Assembly (NCBI RefSeq): GCF_006442205.1
Contig: NZ_VFVR01000002.1
Location: 620,001 to 684,000, forward strand
Direction: 5' to 3'
DNA length: 64,000 bases
DNA from: Mesorhizobium sp. B2-3-12
Lineage (GTDB): Bacteria; Pseudomonadota; Alphaproteobacteria; Rhizobiales; Rhizobiaceae
The notes under the pieces are model-generated. The model had not been told where the DNA came from, made no database searches, and saw only the letters and a program-made list of their open reading frames with translations. The first letter of the stretch is position 1; every line of letters begins with the position of its first letter. Below, in pieces: positions 15,945 through 26,113 of this stretch. The translations under genes were made by a program, and so were the position numbers.

Positions 15945-17174
15945 ATGGCGCGGGGAATGGTCATCATCGGAGCCGGCGAATGCGGCGGGCGGGCCGCGCT
16001 TGCCTTGCGCGATCTCGGTTATGAGGGACCGGTGACACTGGTCGGCGACGAACCCCACCTGCCCTATGAACGGCCGCCTTTGTCCAAGGATGCGATGGTC
16101 AGCGACGCGCCCGCGATCAAGGCAATCGCCAGCGACGAGGTCCTGGCCGAAAAATCGATCCGTCACGTCCATTCCGTCCAGGCCGTGGCGATCGATCGCG
16201 CGGCGCATGCGGTGCGCCTGTCCGACGGTTCGGTGCTGCCTTACGACAAGCTGCTGCTCGCCACCGGCTCGACGCCGCGCAAGCTGCCGATGCCTGGCCT
16301 TGGCGGGCGCTGCGTCTATCTCAGGACATTCACCGACGCGCTGGCCATTCGCACCCACCTCAGCGCCGGCAACCGCATCGCCATTATCGGCGGCGGCTTC
16401 ATCGGCCTCGAGCTTGCGGCAGCCGCGCGCAAGCTCGGCGCTTCGGTCACCGTCATCGAGGCGCAGCCGCGCATCCTGATGCGCGGCGTGCCGGCCGAGA
16501 TCGCCGAAATCGTCCACGCCGTGCATGTCGCCGAAGGCGTCGACATCCTGTGCGGCGGCGGCATCGGATCCATCGCAGACGACGGCAGAGAGGTGCGCGT
16601 GACGCTTGCCGGCGGGCGCGAGATAGCGGCCGATCTCGCCGTGATCGGCATCGGCGCCGTGCCGGTGACCGCGCTCGCAGCCGAGGCCGGCCTGGCCATC
16701 GACAACGGCATTGCCGTAGACGCCGAGCTGCGCGGCAGCGATCCCGATATTTATGCCGCCGGCGATTGCTGTTCGTTCCCGCTCGCCGTCTATGACGGCC
16801 GCCGCGTGCGGCTGGAAGCCTGGCGCAATGCGCAGGAACAAGGCGCGCTGGCGGCCAGGAACATGCTTGGCGCCGGCGAGGCGCATGCGGCGGTGCCGTG
16901 GTTCTGGTCGGATCAGTATGGCCTCTCCCTGCAGATCGCGGGGCTTTCCGACGAAGGCCGCACAGTGGTGCGCCGCGACCTCGGCGATGGCGCCTTCATC
17001 CTGTTTCATCTGGCCGAGGACGGCAGGCTGGTGGCGGCGAGCGGCATCGGCCCCGGCAATGCGGTGGCGCGCGATATTCGCTTGGCGGAGATGCTGATCG
17101 GCAAGCGGGCCAAGCCGGCCCCGGAGGCGCTGGGATCGCCCGAAGTCAAGCTGAAGGCGTTGCTGGCGGCTTGA
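15945..17174 (+). CDS. mocF: MocF-type FAD-dependent ferredoxin reductase
   Basis: NAD(P)H-ferredoxin reductase of 409 residues, BphA4/rubredoxin-reductase type. FAD site VIIGAGECGGRAALALRDLG at the N-terminus with YERPPLSKD near 45, NAD site IAIIGGGFIGLELAAAARKL near 145, and DIYAAGDCCSFPL near 270. The ATG at 15945 has GGTGA seven bases before it; a GTG at 15936 that overlaps the mocE stop is an alternative giving three more residues. Third gene of the mocDEF-like operon; it would supply electrons for the MocD reaction. Confidence 0.87.
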   Translation: MARGMVIIGAGECGGRAALALRDLGYEGPVTLVGDEPHLPYERPPLSKDAMVSDAPAIKAIASDEVLAEKSIRHVHSVQAVAIDRAAHAVRLSDGSVLPYDKLLLATGSTPRKLPMPGLGGRCVYLRTFTDALAIRTHLSAGNRIAIIGGGFIGLELAAAARKLGASVTVIEAQPRILMRGVPAEIAEIVHAVHVAEGVDILCGGGIGSIADDGREVRVTLAGGREIAADLAVIGIGAVPVTALAAEAGLAIDNGIAVDAELRGSDPDIYAAGDCCSFPLAVYDGRRVRLEAWRNAQEQGALAARNMLGAGEAHAAVPWFWSDQYGLSLQIAGLSDEGRTVVRRDLGDGAFILFHLAEDGRLVAASGIGPGNAVARDIRLAEMLIGKRAKPAPEALGSPEVKLKALLAA

Positions 17175-17256
17175 GCTGTCGCGCCAATTGTCGAAGTTGG
17201 CGCTGCCAACGCTGCGAAGTCCGCTGCTCGCGCAGCCTGAAACCCTCGATTCGCGT

Positions 17257-18216
17257 CTAAAACAGCGCCTTCAACTCCGGCAGCTTATCATTGACCAGCC
17301 AGCCGTAGTAATTCTCTTCCGGCAACTTCACCGGCTCACCGGCGGCGCGGCGCCGGTCGTTTTCCGCTTTCAGCGCATAGGCGCGCTGCTCGGGATTGCC
17401 GACATTGTAGAGCGTGGCGGTCAGCCCCGGATTGCCCGAAATGTCGAAGCCGGCGATGGACTTGTAAGCGTCGATCGACTTCCTGATCGTGGCGGCGACG
17501 TAAGGCAGCGTCAGGTCCGGATCCATGATCGTCTTGTAGACCGAATTGGGATCGGAGACGTCGAGTTCCGGCAGCCCGGACACCTTGTGCACGAGATCGC
17601 TCATCTGCAGGGCGGTCAGCGGGTTGAGCTGGCCGAGGCCGAAGGTCTGGCCGGCATAGTAGGGCTGGAAGAAGGTGGCGCCGAAACGGTTGTCGGGGAA
17701 ATCCTCGCCGCCGACGGTCTTGCCGCGAAACGAACGGTTCCACACCTGTTCGCGGCATTCCCACAGATCGTAACTGTCCGAAATCGCGGCGCATTTCTTG
17801 AATTCCGGCCGCTTGACGAAATCGCTGATGTCCTCGCCGTCATAGGCGAAGGACAGTTTGCTCGAGAGGTAGGAGATCGCCTTGACGTAATAGGTCTGCA
17901 AGCGGTCATAGGCGTCGACATTGTAGGTGTGCTCGCCGACGATGGCGCCGACGATATGCATGGGGTCGATGCCATAGGCGCTTGCCGCCTTCTTGATCTT
18001 GGCGCGGAGATCGGCGTCGTTCTGCAGCAAGGCATAGACCTTGCGGTACTTGGCCTGGAAGGTGGTGTTGGTCGCCTGCGTGCGGCGGCTCGAGGCGCCG
18101 GGAATGTCGGGCTGCTCGGCATTGCGGTTTCCCGCCGGCACCAATGTCGCCGCGTCGGCGGCGAAAAGCGTCGCCGCCAGCGTCAAGCCGAGAATGACTG
18201 GGATGAGTTTCTTCAT
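17257..18216 (-). CDS. DUF1402-family exported protein
   Basis: Protein of 319 residues with a cleavable signal (MKKLIPVILGLTLAATLFAA, then DAATLVPAG). The mature part has helical segments and the words GIDPMHIVGAIVGEHTYNVD and AGQTFGLGQLNPLTALQMSD, which resemble the catalytic-fold region of lytic transglycosylases (the latter like their GLGQ segment). This matches a rhizobial family I recall as DUF1402. A periplasmic role on the cell wall is plausible but unproven. It stands alone, convergent with mocF; a 26-base perfect palindrome lies 86 bases upstream of its start. Confidence 0.75.
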   Translation of the reverse strand: MKKLIPVILGLTLAATLFAADAATLVPAGNRNAEQPDIPGASSRRTQATNTTFQAKYRKVYALLQNDADLRAKIKKAASAYGIDPMHIVGAIVGEHTYNVDAYDRLQTYYVKAISYLSSKLSFAYDGEDISDFVKRPEFKKCAAISDSYDLWECREQVWNRSFRGKTVGGEDFPDNRFGATFFQPYYAGQTFGLGQLNPLTALQMSDLVHKVSGLPELDVSDPNSVYKTIMDPDLTLPYVAATIRKSIDAYKSIAGFDISGNPGLTATLYNVGNPEQRAYALKAENDRRRAAGEPVKLPEENYYGWLVNDKLPELKALF

Positions 18217-18301
18217 GCGCCGCCGCCTGCAAATGTTGCGGGCAAACTAGGTAAAGCTCAGGGTCGAGTCGAGAGCGGCCCTTCAGCGGGCAAGACGAAA
18301 G

Positions 18302-18327
18302 GTGGCCAGATGGTACCATCTGGCCAC
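18302..18327. promoter_or_regulatory. 26-base perfect palindrome between hslU and the DUF1402 gene
   Basis: GTGGCCAGATGGT (18302-18314) is followed without spacer by its exact reverse complement (18315-18327). It lies 58 bases past the hslU stop and 86 before the DUF1402 start. No T run follows on the minus strand, so it may be a hairpin that ends or protects hslU mRNA, or an operator for the DUF1402 gene. Confidence 0.6.
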
Positions 18328-18384
18328 ACATGATCCGCGGGAGGATCTCGCCAAACCCGTGCCGAAAGGATCCAGCGCCGTTCC

Positions 18385-19695
18385 TTACAGAATGAAGCGC
18401 GACAGATCCGTGTTTCGCGAGAGGTCGCCGACGTGCTTCTTGACATAGGCGGCGTCGATGGTGACGGCCGTGCCGTTGCGGTCGGGCGCGTCGTAGGAAA
18501 TCTCGTCCAGCACCCGCTCCATCACCGTCTGCAGCCGCCGCGCGCCGATGTTCTCGATGCTGGCGTTGAGGTCGACGGCGACGCCGGCCAGCGAATCGAT
18601 GGCATCGTCGGTGAAGGTGAGCTCGACGCCCTCGGTCTTCATCAGCGCGATATACTGCTTGATGAGGCTCGCTTCCGTTTCGGTCAGGATGCGGACGAAG
18701 TCGTCCTTTTCCAGCGCGCGCAGTTCGACGCGGATCGGCAGGCGGCCCTGCAATTCCGGCAACAAGTCGGACGGCTTGGAGACATGGAACGCGCCCGAGG
18801 CGATGAACAGGATGTGATCCGTCTTCAACGGCCCGTATTTGGTCGCCACCGTGGTGCCCTCGACCAGCGGCAGCAGGTCGCGCTGCACGCCTTCGCGCGA
18901 CGGGCCGCCGGAAACATCCGACCGCGCCGCGATCTTGTCGATCTCGTCGAGGAAGACGATGCCGTCATTTTCCGCGGCGTCCAGCGCCCGGCGCACGACC
19001 TCGTCCTGGTCGAGCAGCTTGTCGGATTCGTCGGCCACCAGCAGGTCGTAGGATTCCTTCACCGTGGTCTTGCGCAGCTTGGTCTTCTTGCCGCCCATCG
19101 CCTTCGACAGCATGTCGTTGATGTTGAGCACGCCGATATTGGCGCCCGGCATGCCGGGAATCTCGAAGCCGGGCATGCCGCCATTGCCGGTGTCGGCCAC
19201 CTCGATCTCGATTTCCTTGTCGTCGAGTTCGCCGTCGCGCAGCTTCTTGCGGAAACTGTCGCGCGTCGCCGGGCTCGCGGTCTTGCCGACCAACGCTTCC
19301 AGCACGCGTTCCTCGGCATTGACATGGGCGCGCGCCTTGACGTCCTCGCGCATCTTTTCGCGCACCAGGCCGATGGCGATCTCGACCAGATCGCGGATGA
19401 TCTGCTCGACGTCGCGGCCGACATAGCCGACCTCGGTGAACTTGGTGGCCTCGACCTTGACGAACGGCGCGCCGGCGAGCCGCGCCAGGCGGCGCGAAAT
19501 CTCGGTCTTGCCGACGCCGGTCGGGCCGATCATCAGGATATTCTTCGGCATCACCTCTTCGCGCATCTGGCCTTCCAGCTGCTGGCGGCGCCAGCGGTTG
19601 CGCAAGGCAATGGCCACGGCGCGCTTGGCGTCCTTCTGGCCGATGATGAAGCGGTCGAGTTCGGAAACGATTTCGCGGGGAGAAAATGTGCTCAT
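18385..19695 (-). CDS. hslU: HslU, ATPase subunit of the HslVU protease
   Basis: AAA+ unfoldase of 436 residues that feeds proteins to HslV in the cytosol. N-terminal [20 protein letters not shown], Walker [18 protein letters not shown] near 60-75, an intermediate domain near 110-240 rich in charged residues, Walker [17 protein letters not shown] near 245, sensor region and the C-terminal DLSRFIL typical of HslU. ATG 19695 (MSTFSP) is preferred to an in-frame GTG five codons earlier. Last gene of the hslV-GNAT-DUF2585-hslU group, four bases behind DUF2585. Confidence 0.96.
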   Translation of the reverse strand: MSTFSPREIVSELDRFIIGQKDAKRAVAIALRNRWRRQQLEGQMREEVMPKNILMIGPTGVGKTEISRRLARLAGAPFVKVEATKFTEVGYVGRDVEQIIRDLVEIAIGLVREKMREDVKARAHVNAEERVLEALVGKTASPATRDSFRKKLRDGELDDKEIEIEVADTGNGGMPGFEIPGMPGANIGVLNINDMLSKAMGGKKTKLRKTTVKESYDLLVADESDKLLDQDEVVRRALDAAENDGIVFLDEIDKIAARSDVSGGPSREGVQRDLLPLVEGTTVATKYGPLKTDHILFIASGAFHVSKPSDLLPELQGRLPIRVELRALEKDDFVRILTETEASLIKQYIALMKTEGVELTFTDDAIDSLAGVAVDLNASIENIGARRLQTVMERVLDEISYDAPDRNGTAVTIDAAYVKKHVGDLSRNTDLSRFIL

Positions 19696-19699
19696 ATCA

Positions 19700-20299
19700 C
19701 TAAATTCCACTTTGCCACTGCTTGATGGCCTCGAACGGATGCAGCAGCATGATCACGTTGAGTGTAAGATTATCCCGGATGAGGTAGCCGGTGCCCAGTT
19801 CGAAGAGGATGGCGAGGCTGACGATCACCCATATAGGTAGCCTTCGCGCCATCACAAATCCCAGCACCATGGCCAGTGTGTCGGAGACCGAATTGATGAT
19901 CGAGTCGCCGTAATAATCGAGCGAGATGGTGCCGGCGCGGTAGCGATCTATGATGAACGGGCTGTTCTCCAGCAACTCCCAACCGCCCTCGATCAGAACG
20001 GCGAAGGCCAGCCGCAAGCCGATCGGCGAGCGCGGGAACAGGAAGCGTGCCAGCGCATAGAACAGGAAACCGTGGATGATGTGCGAGAAAGTGTACCAGT
20101 CCGAAATATGCTGGGAATTCTCCGAACTGTTGACCACGCCATGCCAGAGCTTGACGTAGCCACAGGTGCAGATCGGCGTCCGGCCCATGAGATAGAGCGT
20201 GACCGCCTGGAAGAAAACCAGGCCGGCCACGATCAGCAGGCCCATCCGCCAGCTGTTTTCATAGGCAGATAGGTTCTTGTCCTCGCCCGAAGCGTCCAT
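19700..20299 (-). CDS. DUF2585 (UPF0314) membrane protein
   Basis: Inner-membrane protein of 199 residues with about five hydrophobic spans ([19 protein letters not shown] near 20-38, [18 protein letters not shown] near 70-87, [19 protein letters not shown] near 155-175). Conserved-looking words are [30 protein letters not shown] and [18 protein letters not shown]. It is recognised from its position between hslV and hslU in rhizobia. Function unknown; the WELLEN and GDSIINS words suggest a polar intramembrane site. It lies between the GNAT gene (three bases) and hslU (four bases). Confidence 0.85.
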   Translation of the reverse strand: MDASGEDKNLSAYENSWRMGLLIVAGLVFFQAVTLYLMGRTPICTCGYVKLWHGVVNSSENSQHISDWYTFSHIIHGFLFYALARFLFPRSPIGLRLAFAVLIEGGWELLENSPFIIDRYRAGTISLDYYGDSIINSVSDTLAMVLGFVMARRLPIWVIVSLAILFELGTGYLIRDNLTLNVIMLLHPFEAIKQWQSGI

Positions 20300-20302
20300 G
20301 CC

Positions 20303-20821
20303 TTATCCCTCTTCCCCGTCTTCGGCATCGATGGCCATCAGCACGACGTCGCCATAGACCGATTGCCTGCGATCAATGGCCCGGAATCCGGCTTTTTCAT
20401 AGGCGCGTATGGCCCTGGTGTTGGCGGGATCGGGATCAATGATGACGCGCGGCACGCCTTCCTCGAAAAGGTCCTCCACGAACTGACGCACGATGGCCGA
20501 GCCATGGCCGATGCCGATCAGTTCCGGCCGGCCGATCGAGACATCGATGCCCAGCGTGCCGAACGGCTGATCGGCATAGGGATGACCGTCTTCCATATGC
20601 GGGTCATAGCTCTGCAGATAAGCGATCGGCTTTCCGTCGAGCTCGACGATCAGCGGCTCGACGGAGATCGAGTCTATGTGATCGGCAATCTCGGCGATTT
20701 CCGTCTCGGGATCGTCCCACCACTCCGCGACATGCGGCTGGGCGAGCCAGCCTGCGATCATCGGCAGGTCCTTCTTGGTGACCGGCCGAAAATCGTAAAG
20801 CACCACCCTCTCAGGCGGCAT
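20303..20821 (-). CDS. GNAT-family N-acetyltransferase
   Basis: Acetyltransferase of 172 residues, similar in length and layout to AAC(6')-type enzymes: [35 protein letters not shown], and the acetyl-CoA loop [20 protein letters not shown] near 108-127, then [20 protein letters not shown]. The ATG at 20821 lies inside the end of hslV and overlaps it by 11 bases, so translation is probably coupled. The acceptor is unknown; resistance activity cannot be claimed from sequence. Confidence 0.85.
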   Translation of the reverse strand: MPPERVVLYDFRPVTKKDLPMIAGWLAQPHVAEWWDDPETEIAEIADHIDSISVEPLIVELDGKPIAYLQSYDPHMEDGHPYADQPFGTLGIDVSIGRPELIGIGHGSAIVRQFVEDLFEEGVPRVIIDPDPANTRAIRAYEKAGFRAIDRRQSVYGDVVLMAIDAEDGEEG

Positions 20822-21362
20822 CGAGCGTTTCGACGACGAAATTGTTGTTGGTGTAGACGCAGATGTCGGACGCGATCTGCATCGCCTTGCGGGCGATCTC
20901 CTCGGCATCCTTGTCGGAATCCATCAGCGCGCGGGCGGCGGCGAGCGCGTAATTGCCGCCGGAGCCGATGGCCATGACGCCATGTTCGGGCTCCAGCACG
21001 TCGCCATTGCCGGTCAGCGCCAGCGAAACCGACTTGTCGGCGACCAGCATCATCGCCTCCAGTCGGCGCAGATAGCGGTCGGTGCGCCAATCCTTGGCGA
21101 GCTCGACGCAGGCGCGGGTTAGTTGGTCGGGATATTGTTCCAGCTTGGCTTCGAGCCGTTCCAGCAGCGTGAAGGCGTCGGCGGTGGCGCCGGCGAAACC
21201 GGCAATCACATTGCCGCCCTTGCCGATGCGGCGCACCTTGCGGGCATTGCCCTTCATGATGGTCTGGCCCAGGCTGACCTGGCCGTCGCCGGCGATCACC
21301 ACCTTGTTGCCCTTGCGCACGGTCACGATGGTCGTGGCGTGCATGGTCAGATTATCAGACAT
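20811..21362 (-). CDS. hslV: HslV, peptidase subunit of the HslVU protease
   Basis: Threonine peptidase of 183 residues forming the proteolytic core used by HslU. The active N-terminal threonine follows a short propeptide: MSDNLTMHA then [40 protein letters not shown] and [19 protein letters not shown] are conserved. ATG 21362 is chosen because it gives the usual propeptide; AGGA lies very close to it. It heads the operon; the divergent region to hisB is 230 bases and shows no heat-shock promoter I can defend. Confidence 0.95.
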   Translation of the reverse strand: MSDNLTMHATTIVTVRKGNKVVIAGDGQVSLGQTIMKGNARKVRRIGKGGNVIAGFAGATADAFTLLERLEAKLEQYPDQLTRACVELAKDWRTDRYLRRLEAMMLVADKSVSLALTGNGDVLEPEHGVMAIGSGGNYALAAARALMDSDKDAEEIARKAMQIASDICVYTNNNFVVETLDAA

Positions 21363-21592
21363 TTCCTGGCTCCGATTCGCGCGATCCCAAAAAGGCGATT
21401 GGCGCGGTACGAGTAACTTCGATCGGCCATATGTATGCATGAGGCCAATGATTGCAAACGGCTCGATAGCGACCGGGATCGCAACTGGCAATCGCCGGAT
21501 CATGCTGCTAGAAGGCTCTCGTTTTCAAGCCAGCGAGCGCTTGAGGCTCGTGAACCGGTCACGATCTGGACCACTGGCACAAGGATAGAGCG

Positions 21593-22192
21593 ATGGCGCC
21601 CCGTTCCGCCGATGCAAGCCGCAAGACCAAGGAAACCGACATCTCCGTGTCGGTCCATGTCGACGGCTCCGGCAAATCGGACATCAGCACGGGCGTCGGC
21701 TTCTTCGACCACATGCTGGACCAGCTGTCGCGCCATTCGCTGATCGATATCACGGTCAAGGCCAAGGGCGACCTGCACATTGACGATCACCATACGGTCG
21801 AGGACACCGGCATCGCGCTCGGCCAGGCCTTGACCAAGGCGCTCGGCGAGCGGCGCGGCATCATGCGCTATGCCTCGATCGACCTTGCCATGGACGAGAC
21901 GCTGACGCGCGCGGCGATCGACGTGTCGGGCCGCCCCTTCCTGGTCTGGAACGTTGCGTTTTCGTCGCCCAAGATCGGCACGTTCGACACCGAACTGGTG
22001 CGTGAATTCTTCCAGGCGCTGGCGCAGAACGCCGGCATCACGCTGCATGTCACCAACCATTATGGCGCCAACAACCATCATATCGCCGAGACCTGCTTCA
22101 AGGCGGTGGCGCGCGCTCTGCGCGCCGCGCTCGAGCGCGATCCGCGCCAGCCAGACGCGGTTCCCTCCACCAAGGGTTCTTTGAAGGGATAG
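21593..22192 (+). CDS. hisB: Imidazoleglycerol-phosphate dehydratase
   Basis: Histidine biosynthesis step six, a Mn-dependent dehydratase of 199 residues, single function as usual outside enterics. The metal-binding motifs are visible: [16 protein letters not shown] near 35-50, [17 protein letters not shown] near 65-81 and [20 protein letters not shown] near 160. AAGGAT stands nine bases before the ATG. First gene of hisB-DUF2628-hisH-hisA-arginase-like-hisF-hisE-coaA, all on the plus strand with short gaps. Confidence 0.96.
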   Translation: MAPRSADASRKTKETDISVSVHVDGSGKSDISTGVGFFDHMLDQLSRHSLIDITVKAKGDLHIDDHHTVEDTGIALGQALTKALGERRGIMRYASIDLAMDETLTRAAIDVSGRPFLVWNVAFSSPKIGTFDTELVREFFQALAQNAGITLHVTNHYGANNHHIAETCFKAVARALRAALERDPRQPDAVPSTKGSLKG

Positions 22193-22196
22193 CCTG

Positions 22197-22676
22197 ATGG
22201 CCGCCTATGTCGTGATGGAGCCGCCGGGCCGCAGCGAGAAGGTCGAGACAACGGCCTTTGTCCGCGACGGCTTCGCCTGGCTCGGCCTGCTGGTGCCGCC
22301 GCTGTGGCTTGCTTGGCACCGGCTGTGGATCGAAGCGGCACTTGCCTTTGTCGTCATGGGCGTTCTTTCGATGCTTGGCCAGAAGCTTGGCCTCGGCGTC
22401 GCCGGCTCGCTTTTGTCGCTGCTCGTCTCGCTCTATGTCGGGCTGGAGGGCCAAGGCCTGCGCATCGCGGCACTGCGCCGCCGCGGCTGGCATGAATGGG
22501 GCGTCGTCGAGGCCGGCCGGCTCGGGGACGCCGACATGCGCTACGCCCTGGAGGCCGAGGGGCTTTCGGATGAAGCAGCACCCCCGCCGCCGCGCATCGT
22601 TCCCGATGCCGCCCTGGCGCGCCCGGCGCAGCCCGGCATGGCGCTGGGGCTGACCCACATTCCGGGCCGGCGCTGA
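22197..22676 (+). CDS. DUF2628-type membrane protein in the his operon
   Basis: Protein of 159 residues with two or three hydrophobic segments between residues 22 and 80 ([57 protein letters not shown]), followed by [19 protein letters not shown] and a proline/alanine-rich tail. The pattern fits DUF2628, which in rhizobia commonly sits between hisB and hisH. Four bases from hisB and one from hisH. No enzymatic motif; function unknown. Confidence 0.82.
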   Translation: MAAYVVMEPPGRSEKVETTAFVRDGFAWLGLLVPPLWLAWHRLWIEAALAFVVMGVLSMLGQKLGLGVAGSLLSLLVSLYVGLEGQGLRIAALRRRGWHEWGVVEAGRLGDADMRYALEAEGLSDEAAPPPPRIVPDAALARPAQPGMALGLTHIPGRR

Positions 22677-22677
22677 G

Positions 22678-23328
22678 ATGCGGGTTGCGATCATCGATTA
22701 CGGTTCGGGCAATCTGCGCTCGGCCACCAAGGCCTTCGAGCGCGCCGCGCGCGAGGCCGGCATCGCGGCCGAGATCGATCTGACGGCGGATGCCGAGCGC
22801 GTGCGCACCGCGGACCGCATCGTCCTGCCAGGCGTCGGCGCTTACGCCGACTGCGCGGCCGGCCTGCGCGCCGTCGAGGGCATGTGGGAAGCGGTCGAGG
22901 ACGTCGCCATCGCCAACGGCCGGCCTTTCCTGGGCATTTGCGTCGGCATGCAGCTGATGTCGCAGCGCGGCCTCGAAAAGACCATCACCAACGGTTTCGG
23001 CTGGATCTCGGGCGACGTCAAGGAGATCCAGCCTTCCGATCCGGCGCTGAAGATCCCGCAGATCGGCTGGAACACGATCGAGCTCACGCGCCAGCACCCG
23101 CTGTTTGCCGGCATCCCGACCGGGACCGACGGACTGCACGCCTATTTCGTCCATTCCTACCATCTCGACGCGGAAAACCCGGACGAGGTGCTTGCGGTTG
23201 CCGACTACGGCGGCCCGGTGACGGCCACCGTCGCCCGCGACAATCTCGCCGGCACGCAGTTCCACCCCGAAAAGAGCCAGGCGCTGGGCCTGGCGCTGAT
23301 CACCAATTTCCTGCGCTGGAGGCCCTGA
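22678..23328 (+). CDS. hisH: Imidazole glycerol phosphate synthase, glutaminase subunit
   Basis: Class I glutamine amidotransferase of 216 residues that feeds ammonia to HisF. N-terminal [20 protein letters not shown], oxyanion [13 protein letters not shown], nucleophile [14 protein letters not shown] (Cys near 87) and the His/Glu pair in [13 protein letters not shown] near 197. Works with HisF encoded downstream. The ATG is one base past the DUF2628 stop. Confidence 0.96.
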   Translation: MRVAIIDYGSGNLRSATKAFERAAREAGIAAEIDLTADAERVRTADRIVLPGVGAYADCAAGLRAVEGMWEAVEDVAIANGRPFLGICVGMQLMSQRGLEKTITNGFGWISGDVKEIQPSDPALKIPQIGWNTIELTRQHPLFAGIPTGTDGLHAYFVHSYHLDAENPDEVLAVADYGGPVTATVARDNLAGTQFHPEKSQALGLALITNFLRWRP

Positions 23329-23358
23329 ACATGATGAGCAAGAAGGGCGCTTGAACCG

Positions 23359-24108
23359 ATGATCCTGTTTCCCGCCATCGATCTCAAGGACGGCCAGTGC
23401 GTGCGCCTCAGGCACGGCGATATGGCGACCGCGACGATCTACAATGATGATCCCGCCGCGCAGGCAAAAGCCTTCGAGGAGCAGGGCTTCGAGTGGCTGC
23501 ACGTCGTCGACCTCAACGGCGCCTTCAAGGGCCAGAGCGTCAACAGCGCGGCGGTCGGCGCCATCCTCAAGGCGACGAAGAATCCGGTGCAGCTTGGCGG
23601 CGGCATCCGCACGCTGGCGCAGATCGAGGACTGGCTCGACCGCGGACTGGCCCGCGTCATCCTCGGCACGGTGGCGGTGCGCGATCCCGACCTGGTCAGG
23701 CAGGCCTGCAAGGCGTTTCCGGGCAAGGTCGCCGTCGGCATCGACGCCAAGGGCGGCAAGGTGGCGGTCGAGGGCTGGGCCGAGGCCTCGAGCCTGGGCG
23801 TGGTCGAGCTGGCCAGGAAATTCGAGGGCGCCGGCGTGGCCGCCATCATCTACACCGACATCGACCGTGACGGCGTGCTGAGCGGCATCAACTGGGACGC
23901 CACCATCGACCTTGCCGATGCGGTGTCGATCCCGGTCATCGCATCGGGCGGTCTGGCTTCGATCGCCGACATCGTGCGCATGACCATGCCCGACGCGCAA
24001 AAACTCGAAGGCGCCATTTCGGGCCGCGCGCTCTATGACGGCCGCATCGACCCGGCCGAGGCGCTGGCGATCCTGCAGGGCAGGCCGGCGATGGAGGCGC
24101 GGTCGTGA
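23359..24108 (+). CDS. hisA: ProFAR isomerase (HisA)
   Basis: TIM-barrel isomerase of histidine synthesis with 249 residues. [20 protein letters not shown] carries catalytic Asp-8; the second Asp lies in [19 protein letters not shown] near 165-183, with phosphate-binding [17 protein letters not shown] and [14 protein letters not shown]. It starts 30 bases behind hisH; its stop overlaps the start of the next gene (GTGA). Confidence 0.96.
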   Translation: MILFPAIDLKDGQCVRLRHGDMATATIYNDDPAAQAKAFEEQGFEWLHVVDLNGAFKGQSVNSAAVGAILKATKNPVQLGGGIRTLAQIEDWLDRGLARVILGTVAVRDPDLVRQACKAFPGKVAVGIDAKGGKVAVEGWAEASSLGVVELARKFEGAGVAAIIYTDIDRDGVLSGINWDATIDLADAVSIPVIASGGLASIADIVRMTMPDAQKLEGAISGRALYDGRIDPAEALAILQGRPAMEARS

Positions 24109-24940
24109 AGGTTTCGCTCATCCTGGCCTCCTATGACAGCGGCCACTATCATGGCGGCATGGGCCAGGGGCCCGACGCCCTGATCTCGGGCGGGCTCGTC
24201 GATGCCCTGACCCTTGCCGGCCATGACGTCACGGTCGAGGATATAGGCCGGGTCGGCGACGACCAGGAGCGCGAGATCGCCACGGGCTTTGCCGTCTGCA
24301 ACGCCGTCTCGGGCGAGGTCCGCATTGCCCGCGACAGGGGGCGGTTTCCCATCGTGCTGGCCGGAAACTGCCTGACGTCCGCCGGTGCCGTTGCCGGCGA
24401 AGGCGCCGACGCCATCATCTGGGCCGACCAGCATGGCGACCTCAACACGCCCGAGACGTCCGTACACGGCTTTCTCGACGGCATGGCGCTGTCGACAGTG
24501 CTCGGCCTGTGCTGGCGCCCGATGGCGGCGGCCATTCCCGGCTTCAAGCCGATCGATCCTTCACGCTGCGTGCTTGTCAACGCCAGGGATCTCGATCCGG
24601 CGGAGGAAAAACTTCTCGAAACATTGCCGGTCATCCGGACGGAATGTCCCGGCGTGGGGCAAGCGACGGAAAGGCTGAAGGCCGCCGGCGCCAACAGCGT
24701 GCACATGCATCTTGATCTCGACGTGCACGATCCCCAGGCGCTGCAGGCCAACCGCTACGTCACATCAGGCGGACCGAACCCGGAGCAGCTGCGCGACGCG
24801 GCCTGCGCCATGGCGCTCGCGGTGCCGGTCGTCGGCATCACCGTTTCGGCCTACGATCCGGCCTTCGATGCCCAGGCCGACGTGCCGCCGCTGGTCGGAC
24901 AGCTGCTCAACGACCTGCTTGCCACGATAGAGGGCCGCTG

Positions 24941-24941
<1 letters not shown>
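24105..24941 (+). CDS. Arginase/ureohydrolase-family protein inside the his operon
   Basis: Binuclear-metal hydrolase family, 278 residues. Metal motifs: DQHGD near residue 109 (for DAHxD) and HLDLDVHDP near 206 (for DxDxxDP). The usual GGDHS motif reads [10 protein letters not shown] near 86, so the first His ligand is replaced by Cys. Such Cys forms occur in the superfamily, so it may use one metal or a different amidine. Start is GTG 24105, overlapping the hisA stop; its own stop overlaps the hisF ATG by one base. Tight coupling on both sides suggests a job linked to histidine metabolism, for example on a guanidino or formimino compound, but the substrate is unknown. Confidence 0.78.
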
Positions 24942-25732
<791 letters not shown>

Positions 25733-25765
25733 AGGCTTCCGGCTAAGAGAAAGGCTCCTTTGGCC

Positions 25766-26089
25766 ATGGCTGAATTTTCGTTCTCCGAACTGGAGGCAAT
25801 CATCGGGGAACGCGCCCGTTCCGGCGACCCCGACTCGTGGACGGCCAAATTGTTCGCGCGCGGCATGGACAAGGCGGCACAGAAGCTCGGCGAAGAGGCG
25901 GTCGAGACCGTCATCGCCGCCGTCAAGGGCGACAAACAGGGCCTCGTTTCGGAAAGCGCCGATCTTATATATCATTGGCTCGTCGTTCTCAGCATCGCGG
26001 GCGTTCCGCTGAACGACGTGCTCAGGGAGCTCGAAAGCCGCACCGGGCGTTCGGGCATCGCCGAGAAGGCGTCACGGCCCAAGGGCTGA
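25766..26089 (+). CDS. hisE: Phosphoribosyl-ATP pyrophosphatase
   Basis: Second step of histidine synthesis, 107 residues of the MazG-like all-alpha fold: [52 protein letters not shown] (metal-binding Glu and Asp residues). ATG 25766 (MAEFSFSE) has AAGG upstream; a TTG two codons earlier is less likely. Separate from HisI, as in other alphaproteobacteria. Confidence 0.94.
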   Translation: MAEFSFSELEAIIGERARSGDPDSWTAKLFARGMDKAAQKLGEEAVETVIAAVKGDKQGLVSESADLIYHWLVVLSIAGVPLNDVLRELESRTGRSGIAEKASRPKG

Positions 26090-26113
26090 CCGCGAGGGAG
26101 GGCAGGTATCTCG

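Noticed and set aside
17176..17256. A further copy of the intergenic repeat after mocF
   Set aside because: Only about 20 bases resemble the unit end (AGTTGGCGCTGCC); the hairpin part is missing, so it is a remnant at most.
18433..19725. A 430-codon open frame antisense to hslU
   Set aside because: Shadow of hslU, rich in Arg/Asp/Gly and without homology-like features.
20303..20821. Aminoglycoside resistance gene
   Set aside because: The GNAT layout resembles AAC(6') enzymes but its place inside the hslVU operon and lack of mobile context argue against a resistance role.
21363..21592. Heat-shock (RpoH) promoter before hslV
   Set aside because: The minus-strand sequence before hslV has no CTTGAAA/CCATAT pair at a proper spacing that I can defend.
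22354..24000. A 548-codon open frame antisense to hisH and hisA
   Set aside because: Both his genes are certain from motifs; the frame is a codon-bias artefact.
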